DNA of 64,000 nt from Setophaga petechia (taxonomy: Eukaryota; Chordata; Aves; Passeriformes; Parulidae): positions 2,976,001 through 3,040,000 of the forward strand of contig JANCRA010000011.1 in assembly GCA_024362935.1 (NCBI GenBank), written 5' to 3'. The notes under the pieces are model-generated. The model was not told where the DNA came from. It worked only from the letters and a program-made list of their open reading frames with translations, and ran no database searches. This document shows, piece after piece, positions 42,401 through 54,400 of this stretch (position 1 is the first letter of the stretch; the number at the start of each line of letters is the position of its first letter). Position numbers and translations under genes: made by a program.

Positions 42401-45400
42401 GTACACTACAATATGAGCAAATGTAGCCTAAGTGCATAAGCACTGGGCCAGCTACTTCTGAAAAGGAAACTGCCATGCCAAGCTCATGGTGAAAGCAAGC
42501 AAGAGCAAATAACCTGACATATGATCCCTTTATTGCATAATAAATCATTGTAGGACTTTGTTAGTTGTTTAACACACAAGATTTATTATGAAGACAGGTT
42601 TGTACACCATAGTACACAGCCCTTCAAAACAGAAAACCCCAGAGCTTCAGCATTTCCAGTTGTCATACAGAGAAAGACTCAAGACTTCAAATCCTGCCTA
42701 TGGAACATATTTTCAGAGTAATGATTTCGTTCCTTGATGGGGAAAAACTCAATCATCAGTAACAAACTCCCTCACAGGACTGGAGTAAATGGGCTTTCCT
42801 AGAAAGAAATCTTCAGATCTCTAACTTGAGATATTGCAATGCTGAGAAACTTCTTATGCCCATTATTTAGACTTAACACACAACCAAGGCAGCTAAATAA
42901 GAAATCACAGAATCATAAAATGATTTGGGTTAGAACATACAAAGCAACCCCCTCTAGTTCCAACCTTCTTACTAATATTCTGTGACTGATCTAGCTTTTG
43001 ATTATCAATTTAAATTTAATACAGTTATTTTACTGCATAATTTCAGCGTAAGAAAATAGCTTGTGAAGTGTCTTCCACTTCTTTGCAGTACTATTTTCAA
43101 AGAAAAAAGAGAAAATAAAATGCGTATTACTATAACTTGGCAAACTCTATTCCACCTGGTGGAGTGGAAGAGAGTGGAAAAATCTTTTGAAAGGCACACA
43201 TACCAGAAACTCCAGGAGTTAATCCAAATGAGGAGAAAGAAGTAGAATTCTGTTCAGAGGTATTAATCCTTGCATCCACATTCCAAGCAGCTGTGGGGAA
43301 AGGGAGGGGAAAAAAGAAAAAAAAAGAGCATCACACAGTGCTGGCAATGTTGAAACTGTAGCTATTTAATTAAGAATTGGATCAGAAAAACACCGGCTAG
43401 TCCAGCCATGATGACATTTCACATAATTGAGGACATTAATTACTGCTGATAGAGTTGTGACTTATGAACACACAGCTTGAAACAATTTTCAAGCTTTCCA
43501 AGGCCATCTTCCCTTTACAGCTTTTTCTATATATAAGCTTCTCACAAAAGAGAAGTCAATTGTTTTTTGAGCCCCATACTATTATTCCTCCCATTACTGC
43601 AATCACTAAGTTTTGAAAAGTACATGTAGATGGAACACAGCTACAGAACACAGACTATATTTTTTATATATATGTTAAAGAAGGGAATAAAATTCAGAAC
43701 AATTTTTGATGAATGGGAGATACTGCTTAAAAATGAAGACATACTAGACTGTTATATATGGAAGGCAGAAAATAAGCAGAAACAGCCAGTAAAAACTACT
43801 TGTGGCTTTTCTTTAGAATTACATTTACTTAACTGGGGGAGAAGGGGCTAAAAACCAGACAGGTATTCCAGATGTAGTTCAAAAAGTCGACAGTCACTAA
43901 CCCCCAATTTACTGACTCCTGTGATAATGCACCCCAGCATACTGTGTGTGTCCTTTGCTACTAGGATCTACAGGTGGCTCACATCCACCTTGGTGCCCAC
44001 CAAGACCCCTTATCCACAAAGCTGCAATCCAGACAGTCCAGGGTTCCAACCAGATTCAGCACTTGACGTTTGTCCTCAGGTTCCTGTTGGCCCATTACTC
44101 CCATCAGGTTCAGGTCCTTCTGGAAGGGATCCCTGACCTGGACTGTTTCAACTGATTCCTGCCCCCACATTTAAGTCTGATATAATCCGGAAACTGGATG
44201 TGAATGACATGGTTGCCTCCTCCAGGTCACTTATAAAGATGATAAACAGGACAGTTCTAGGCACAGCCCTGTGACATCCCCCTTGTCCAGTCTCCAGGGA
44301 GAGCAGGACTTACTGACCATTACCTTGGGCCTGATCAGTTTTACACCTGTTCTAGTTTGGATACAACAATACTGTGAGAGACAGTGTTGAAAGCATTAGT
44401 CAAGTCATCACGAAAGCCTTTCACAGCTCTCCTTCACCCACAAAATTATTCATTTTAGCAAAAGCAAATCAGCTTGGTAGATATGATGTATCCTCAGTAA
44501 TAAAACCAACAAAAAGTTGGTCAGTCACTACAAACTCCTGTATTAGAATACACAGCAGAACACATCTAGCCAGAACATGAAGAAAGCCCTTCACTTCTAC
44601 TTGGCAATGGTAAAGCTTCCAAGGGTATATCAGACCTAGCCTCAGGAACTTAATTTCAAAATATGCCAGAGAAATAAAGGAAGGTCTAGACTTCTGCAGA
44701 TTATGGCTGGGCTATGGCTGTGTTTTGGATTTGTGCTGAAAACAGGGTTGGTAATACAGGGATGTTGCTGAGCAGTGCTCGCACAGTCAAGGCATTTTCC
44801 ACTTCTTGTATTGCTGGCAGCAAGGCTGCTGGAGCTTGTCTTCCCAACAAGAAGCTGGAAGAGACACAGCCCGGACAAGTGACCCTAACTGGCCAAAGGA
44901 ATATTCCCTACCATGTGGCACCATGCTCAGTATAGAAAGGGGGGGAAGAAGGAGAAAAGGAAGGACATTTGGAGTTATGGTGTTTGTCTTCACAAGTCAC
45001 TGTTACATGTGATGAAGCGCTGCTCTCCTGGAGATGGCTGAACACTCACCAGCCCATGGGAAGTAGAGAATTATTTTCTAGTTTTGTTTGCATGAACAGG
45101 TTTTGTTTTCCCTATTCAACTCTCCTTATGCCAATCCTGGAGTTTTCCAGCTTTTCTCCTCCCAATGTCTCCCCTGCTGGTGAGAGTGAGTGAGCAGCTG
45201 GATGGGGCTTGCCTGCTGGCTGGGGTTAAGACTCCACAAGTCTGAAGTAACACTGCTGACTAAAAAGCAACACTGCTTTCCAGAAGAGATGAGGATACTT
45301 AGACTGAACAGTGGCAAGGGCCATGTTACAGCATTTACTAATAACTTGATGACTGTTGCCCAGAGAGAAATCAAGAAATATCTTCTCCATTATTACTGTG

Positions 45401-48400
45401 GACAGCACAAGAAAAAAGGCAGAAAACGGTACTGAGCACTAAAAACCCAGTTTTTCTAATGAGAACAATAGTGTTACACTAAGTGTCACAAGAGTTAAAC
45501 AATGTTTATGCCTGGGGCCTAAAAAAAACACCTGCCAATATCAGACACAATTGATTTCATCATGCTGGATCAACATAATAGACTCACAACCTGGGTTTTA
45601 AGACATTATTTAAAATAAATTACGCTTCAAAATGGCTTAGTAATCATCTCCAGATCTTTATGAAAGTGATATACAACATTGCATTTCTTCAAAGAAATAA
45701 TTTTATGTCAGATAAACTCAAAAAACCCAATTTAACTGCACACAGAAACATAGATGCTAAGCCATCAGCACTTGCAGTAAACAGAAATTGTTCTGTTAAC
45801 ATTTCACTAGATCACATCAAGATTTTTTAAATATATAAACATAAGAATATTTCAGAGACTACTAAAAAATACATTTATGAAAAATTGCTTACATGAAGCG
45901 AGTTCTTGGAAATAGCTTACCAATAGGAGTGAACAAAGAACGCTCTTTCCAGGGCCTGCCTACCAGGCTTACTCCCCAGTCCTTTCCATTTCCATTAGCA
46001 TCTCCAGTATCTTGGCCCCATGCCAATGTCTCAGTCTTCCTCTTCCCAGCTGCAGTTGACGGAACAGATGTCCATTTCTCCTCCCCTACACCAATCTGTG
46101 AGGAGATTTTTACAGGCTTCTCATTCCAGCTTCCTCCATTTACTGTATGGCTTTCACTCAATCCCGGAGAAACTTAAATACAACAATAACAAAAGGATTA
46201 TTTAAAATAATAACTGGATGAAGAATTAAAATATCACTCATATGTACATTCACTTAATAAAAAACCCCCGAATGAACAGCAGCTTTGCTACACCAGTGTG
46301 ATACACACAGGGCTGCTGCTCTGTCTCAGCTGATTTTCCAGTTCAGATGATATGCACCATCTGTCTACTAACGTGAAGAGGGAGGAAAAAACAGCACCAA
46401 CTTCACTCTCTTTCCTCATCCCTTTCTTTACAGAGCTTGAACCCAGTGTTGGTGAACTGGTGTCTCTAGATTAGAAAAAGGTGGGGAGGGTACTTTCAAC
46501 ACTGTCAGCTAATTTCTCTTAGACAGTATGGGGATGACTTGTGGAAAAACCCACACTAAATGGAGAGTATTTCCTGTTTTGTAACTGCATGCAGCAGTTC
46601 TCCAAGTAGGATATAGACAAAATTACCAAGTATTAGAAAATACTTCCTAAACACTACACAGGATTTACAAAGAGCATAGATATCATACTGACCATAGAGG
46701 CCCTCACAGTGAGAGATAGAAATCATAGCAACACTCAATTTGTAAGTAACATATTTTATGTTTCACTAAGGTAAAAGACCACAACACTGCAAGAATCTCT
46801 GTTATGTGTTACCCTCATGAGAAATTACTAGCCACTGCAAGTTTAATGTATTCTTTGAGAAGTCAGCAGTAAACTGAGACAAAGATCATAATAGAAGTTT
46901 TTAAATTTTATGTCCCTATTAAATATAAGGGCTAGTGCATCCAGCCTACCTTACTATATATCACAAACCTTTCTCTTTTTATATAAATCCCCTTTCTCTT
47001 TTTATATATGCAGTGGAAAAACCAGAAAAGCTGTTCTTCCTCAAGCAATTAAGCACTATTTGCATATTACAAGTGTAACACTCAAACAGTAAGCCAAACC
47101 CTTACACACAAGTCAGTATCATACGCCAACAAACATTTTACCTGTCAAATGAACATGTAACTCAGGCAGCATCAACATGCCCAATTCAAGCTGGTGTCAC
47201 TGACATAGAATGACTTAGGTGAGATATGCCTAGATTTTCTCAGACAAATCAATTCCAAACACAGACATCTGTAAGGTCACCATTGCTATACAAAAACCAT
47301 TGCCCTTTGTCTAGAGCACTAGCATTGCTCCTGTCAGTCAATGTCCTCCTAGCACAATATGAAGTCTTAGGGAAAGGCAACAAAAGAATACTGAAGAGAC
47401 AGAAACCAAACTGCAGTTGCTAGAAAAACCTTTTTGCAACTTTGCAAAAAGGCAGCTGAGGTCCTGAAGAAGGAGCTTGATTATTCTCTATTTTACTCTT
47501 TTTTTTCCTCTTTATTATAGTTCTCGATTGTCAAAAACTTCCAATTCTAAATGACCAGCCAGTTCTCACTGAATCAGAGAAAACTGAAGATTGAAAAGGA
47601 TCTCTCAAAGTCACCTAGTCCCACCTTTTGTTCAATGCACAGCTAACTTCAAAATTATACTACATTACTGAAGTTCTGAAAACCATGAAGGCTGATTGTC
47701 CAGAGATGCTTTGAACTATCTCATGAAAAGCTTTTTTCCTCATGACCTTCCCCTTACTGAAACTTGGTTATTTTCTCCTGTCCTCCCATTAGGCATCTCT
47801 GAAGAATACATCACCCTCCTTCTGTGCCACGGTAGAGGAAGTCTGTGTGTGAAGTAAAAGCTCTCAAAAACAAGCAGAAAGGGATTGACTTTCTGGATCT
47901 GTGTGCTGTTAGTAACTCCTTTTTTGACTTGTTTATTTATACTAGTTATTTTTGATTAAAGCAACACAGCTAATGTTGGCTATATGTAAGTAACAACCAT
48001 CTTGATTTCATTATGTCAAACTAATTCATTTCAAGTATTATTATAGCAGTATCTGTTATTAGAAAATGGTTAAGATTTACTAGTCAAATATTTTAAGTTT
48101 TGTGTATGATATATGTCAAGTATGTTTTTATAAGCATGTAAATAACTTAAGTAAGAACTTTCAAAACGAATGTATTTACGCATCTCAAAGGAGAATGTAA
48201 AGAACTGAGTAACTTGTATATTCAACCTGAAAGAATGTCAACAATAATCAGGACTTGTGAGCTCTCTGCAGTTATCTATACCAGGGTTTCTTTGAAAAAT
48301 AGTTCATTAACACAAATAAGTAAGTCTGAAAAGCTAGCATAAAGAATTTTTCAGCAGAGCTTAAAAATAAATGTTATTGCTCTGTACATAAAGATTCTTA

Positions 48401-51400
48401 TAATAGGAAATCTTCCTGAAAATTCAAAATACTGAATTGTATTTCTACATGTAACAGAGACTGTTTTCAACTCTGTTAAGAAATAACTGGAACTTAGAAG
48501 TATAATATTTGCATAGCCAAAAGAGCCAGATGTACAGTAAAGTTCCAGGCCAGTAACTCAAAATCCTTCACAGACAGTTGCTGTTTTCACTTCTGTAAAA
48601 TACTCCTCTAGTTACTTAGGATGACCAATAATAAAAACTTTTTACCTTGTGGAATTGATGACTCCCCCTTTGCAGGTTTAGAACTGTTAATCTGTGCATT
48701 CAAAAGTGAATCACCTGATTAAGAGGAAACAAAGCTAGATTAAGCTTTTTCAAAAAACAACGTCTGTAAAAATCTTCTAACAATCCATTACTAATATTTT
48801 AAGAAAATAATATATTAGTACCTTACAGTAAATTCAGACACTTTGAGAAAACTTAAGGATAAAATCAAAATGCTCTATTTTTTATTATTTGTGTTTATGC
48901 TGCAGACAGAATGCTCTGAAAGTGACTTGGGACCCATATACCAAATAATTGCAGATATCAAAGAACTTGAAATACTTTCCCAATGAACAAAGAGCATAAA
49001 TCTAAAACACAGGTTGTTATTTACAAGCAAAGAGTGGCTCTAAGTATTTCAGATCTGTAACTATTTCTAACATCTACCTCACCATGAAAACACTATATAC
49101 AGCTAAATTCGCTTTGCATTAGTGTTGTACAAGGTGATACACAAGATACAAAAAAGTATGATACACAAAGGATTCTCACTAGAGAGGTTACAGTAGTTAT
49201 GGTTAGTAACAGTGCATCCAGACAGTTGGAACTACCATTTCTTGAAACTCTGTGTAAACTGAGGGGAAAAAAAAAAGACAACAGGAAACAACTGATCTAG
49301 TCCTCAGAGCAACAATGATGCAGTCAGTCAAGGTGCAAATGAGAGTCAATGAAACAGGAGGGTGAGGCATACCAATTTCAATGCATTGTTTCAAGGTACC
49401 AGACAGTTGTTCAGCTCAGTCTTTTTGTCACTTTGCTAGAACATCAAGTTTCCTTTAATTAAAGCATCTATTTCTCAGTTTTACCCAAATAGGGATTCCT
49501 GTGCCTATACATGCTCTAAACCAGTCCGTGCAATCTTTATTGCAGCAGCTGTATCTACTGAATCCTCAGCTACAGTAATTGACTAGTAAATCTCAGCCAC
49601 ATGTGCTTTACCATTATAAGCAGCTTTAGTACATGATGCTACTAAATCTGTGTTGGAAAAAAATACCTACATGTTAAGCAGTGAGTGATATTTTAAGAGA
49701 ACTTCAGAGGCATAACCTTCCCACAAAGAAGCACTCAAAAAGTTAAGGAGTTGGTGCTGCCTGCAGCAGTGCTGAGAACGCCTTTGAATTTTTTGAAAAC
49801 AAAGGGCAGAGTCACAGAGCACAAGTGAAGGAACAAGGACAGGCCTATGCAGCTGTGAAGCAACAACAGCACACCAGTGTGGATGGAGGCCAGTGCCTTA
49901 GCCACTTGCTCTAAAACACTCTTGAGTTTCCCCAAAAATATGGCTAGAAAAGGGGGAGTTTTGCACAATGAGAAAGTACTTTTACACAGCTTGAAATAAT
50001 TTCCTCAAGAGTTTCACCTCCAAGTGTACCTAACATACATCCAAAACAGAGTCACTCTTTAAGCATTCAAGTAAAGTTATCTTTCTAGGACACATTCACA
50101 GACCTATCAAGCATCATACCTTTATTTTTTCTGAGACCAACTGGAAGTGATGGTGTAGGCATCAGCTGTTCAATGGATACAGTAACCGTGTTTTCTACGC
50201 CCTGGAGATTTGATTCTCCTGAGCCACCATCGGTCAGCACCTTGTCTCGTTTACGCTGCTGACGCTTCTCTCTGTTACTGATTTTTGTTTCCCAGGCTCC
50301 TAAAACATCACCCAAACGAAAACATCACTAATCCAGAGAGGAAGAAAAGACTTTTAGCTTGTAGCATATCAAACAGAAGTCTGAGAGCATTTTAACCAGT
50401 CAGCTTCAACCTTAGATTGAAAACACAAATGATCAAAGGTAAGTTTTTCTGTGATAATACTTGGCTTCACAGAGCAAAACATGAATAGCATGAACACCTT
50501 ACTATCCATAGTTTCTCAGTTTTTATAAGATTACTTTAAAAATCAGTTGAAGTTACTAAATACTGTTGTTTCAAAGATCATATTTCCATATATAATACGT
50601 GACTATGGAGTTATGAGCTTCTTGTGTTTCTTTATGAACCAAGCATGAGTAAATCTTAAAAAGCATTTAAGTCATAATGTTTGCACTTTGTGTTATGTTT
50701 GTGTTCAGTACCTTCATCAACCTCCTTTCCATCCAGACGAGACGTATCCTGAACTGTTTTGGAATCTCCCTTTGATTTCTTTTTTTTCTTTGACTAGAAT
50801 AAAAAGAAAACATTTTCTTAATGATTACTTACTGATCACTTGGTATAGTGATTCAGAACTCCCTCTCCTCCTAAAATACAGGAATAAATTTAAAACAGAT
50901 TCTCCAGAACAACTCCCTGTGAAAGACTTATGCAGCACAGAATTGGCAGGTGGGGGGAACATTATTTATGCTGCAGAGTACAAAGCCAGGCAGAAGCAGC
51001 TAGGCTGGCAGCATCACAGTCACAGAAGAGTAATGAGCTGTTCAGCAGGCAGATGCCACTCTGTCAAAATTTGTTTTGTGCAGAAGTATAAAGTTGCACA
51101 TGAAGACATAAACAATGCCAGCAACTCCTTTAAAAAAAAAGTAAAAAAAATCCAGCTTGGAAATTACTTCAAAACACAAGCTATGATTAGAGTCCATACA
51201 TTCCAAACTCTTTTTTCCTCAAGGTTTCATCAATTATGGCTTCTTGGATATAACAGCTAAGCTAAACAAATAGGAACAGACATGACTGCTTCTGCAAATA
51301 GTTTCGGTGCAACAGGTAGCAATACAGAGTGTTGAAAATATAGTATTGAAGAAAAAAACCCCAAGATATTGGGAGAAAATATATTGGAGAAAGCCTTGGA

Positions 51401-54400
51401 GCAAATTGACTTGACTACCTTCTGTACTGAAAAGCTTTTCAACCTAGTGAAGAAAGGTATAAGAACTACCAGATAAACATGAATGAAAAACAACAAGACA
51501 TTAAAAAGAAATATGTTTTTCCACTCAAATGTTATAAGGAGAACTATTTGCTTATTCACTGTCTCTGAAATATGTCAAGAATGCTGGACATCTTTCTGCA
51601 ATACATCTGACAGAGTCAGACTAGTAATTGCCAGCTGTATACCTGAGTTTCCACAATTTGGTTTTCTAGTCTTAAATGTCCATGAAGTGTCTAACAATCT
51701 CTCTAGAATTCAGAATTGGTAACACCTAAATTATTACCACATCTGCTGCAGATATTCTATGGGCCCCACAATGGCATGCAGTTCATACGCCTTATGAAGT
51801 CCAAGAGTAATCTGTAGCTTCAATAGAGGCGCTGAGAGCAGTATGGCTTGTTAGTGCAGCAGAGATGATAAAAACTCACTGCTTATATGCAATCCTGCAC
51901 CACCACACCTATAACATTTAGGGAACTGATTTGAACAGTTAGCTCGTGGTTTAATGTAGATGGGGACCCAAACTACACATGCATCCAAGCTGAATTTTCA
52001 TTTGCTCAGCAGACTACTTTTGCCCACATACCAGCTAACTAACCTCTGAAAAGCCTCCAAAAGAGAAGGGCTGGTTTCAAAAGCAACCTGAGAAGAACTG
52101 GTTCTAATAATACGAACAAGTCAAATTATTTGCTAGGGCAACTTCTAATGAAAGAATTAAAAAGGCAAGTGAGAATTAGCATTAAAATTAGTTATAAATT
52201 GCCTCCTCAAGCTTGAACAGAGAAAGATTACAAACAGACTAAGTTTGTACCTTTGTCTCCCATTTGCAGCTACCCTGAGACTGGAACTTGAGACCCTAAA
52301 GTGTCTATCCACAAAGCCATAACTACCCAACTGTCCTTTGGCACTAAGAGAACACCTGAAATTACTTCAGAAGACTCCCAGACAACAGTTCAAGATGACT
52401 ACTTTTCCAAATTGTAACTTCAGTTTCCTTAAATAACTAGCTCCTATGGAATTATCGCCATCAAATTTTATACTTTTCAGAAAAACATTGACATTTAAGA
52501 GCTGAAAAAGAAATTTGTGATTAACAAACACTGTTTTAAAAAAGATCAAGAATGCAAATCTTGAAAACGTGTTTACTTTCCTGAACAGCGTTACTCTGTT
52601 CTGAAAAACCAGAACCATCCTTTTTCATCCAATCAACCCATCACCTGCTAAACTTGGTACTGTACCGGTTGCTATCTCAGTACCAAACTGATGGAAAGAA
52701 ACAGCAAGAGATGCTAAAGCAAGAGCAAGCCAGCCAGTCATTCTGCAGAAGTCTATGCATTCAGAGTGTCACCTTCTGCAACACACAAAGATGCCAGTGT
52801 TGGTTCTGCCAACAGCCAAAGAGCACATGAGGAATACTGCAGGCCTGCCAAATTTTTTTAAGTCCTTAGGATGTGTTGGGCCCCATGCAAGAACAATAGA
52901 AAAGTAAACCTTTCTTCTTGATCCCTAGCTGAGTAATCATTTCTACTATTCAAGACAAAGCAGTTATGTGTTTGCAAACAGAATGGATGATGACATTTTA
53001 ACTTCCCACAATCTTATCCACAGAGTCATTTCTTAGGGAACAGTCCCTTACACTAAACACTAAAAAAACTCCCCTGTACTGTAGTAAGTCACTAATTGCA
53101 GAATAATAAACTCTGAACAACCAGACTCCAGACACTACCCAAAGCTTCCCCTCCCACAAAGCAGAAAAACACACATGAAATTCACACTCCTGAAGCAGCC
53201 ATGAAATACAGAAACACAGAGAATGTATGATTTTCACTGAACACATATATTATTAACACATAGGTTACATGCATTCATATCTGTACACACATGCACATAC
53301 AACTTCAATCACAGCCATTGTCTTACACCATCCATCCCAAAGACACACAGGACCCCCTACAACCTCAGCAGGTTTGTAATGTTATAAATGTTATAGATGC
53401 CCTGAGAAACCTTACCAAATAATCAGAAGCCTGTACAGTTACCTGTAGTTCAAAGGAAGTTCTTAAGTATGCTTTTAATTGAAGGGTACCAATTTACTCC
53501 TGACCCAATCATTTTTTTGCCCAGGATCCCCCAAAGTGATATGAAACCACAATTTGAATAATCATCCACATCCATTTAGTGGTACTCATTTCCTAGTTTC
53601 AGCTTCACATTTTAAAATTCAGGTCACTACGTTTGCAATTTTAATGTGAAGTTGAGTTTAGGATTTAAACACCTAATCTACTTGAAAACCTGCAAATTCA
53701 GGTTAAAATTGTGGTATGTTCTTGGGGAAAAAAACCAGCAAAGTCAATCTGATATGCAAAACATGGAGAAGAGGAAGAGCCACACAGCATGGAACTTTGA
53801 GGCAAACCTATTTCACAGAAAAGTCATTCAATTTGCAAATTGCAAAAACATTTAAAGTCCTACAACAAACTAAAAGGATACAGTCTTTTAGCCAAAATAC
53901 TAACCACAAAAGAAGTTATTGGAGGGTAAGCAAGTGTATTTATTAAAGCTTGGATTGGAAGCGACCTTAAAGGTCATCTAGTTCCAACCCCAGCCATGGG
54001 CAGGGACACCTTTCACTAAACCAGGGCGTTCAAAGCCTTGTCCAGCCTGGCCTTGAACACTTCCAGGGATGGGGCATCCACAGCCTCCCCAGGCAACTTG
54101 TTCTGGTGTATCACCACCCTCACAGCAAAGTGTTTCTGACTTCTCTGTCTTCTGCTTATACACCTTTTATTTTTCCTCAGTATAGTTACAACAAAAGCAT
54201 TTTATTGAAGAAAATAAGTCAGAAAATAATGACAGTGGGAAAACTTCATGCACCGTGTTAGCAAAAGAACCAAGCAAAAAAAATTATCAAAGGCCCAAGC
54301 CAACATATCCATGTTGCCCATAAATAACAGCATATATAATAAAAAAAGAAGATTAGTCCTCACAGTTCAAAAAATAACACTGCCAGTAGTAAGGTTACCT

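Larger units (their letters stand above)
43291..45920 (-). other. MTDH: MTDH intron 6
   Basis: 2.6 kb. More than a third is mobile sequence: an old CR1 piece at 43.93-44.56 kb and a solo LTR at 44.70-45.23 kb. A purine-rich run just above 43,300 is the pyrimidine tract of the exon 7 acceptor on the other strand. Confidence 0.88.

Noticed and set aside
50688..51260. 190-codon plus-strand open frame
   Set aside because: It runs antisense across MTDH exon 3 and intron 2. The lower part is the complement of a real exon and the rest has no recognisable motif.
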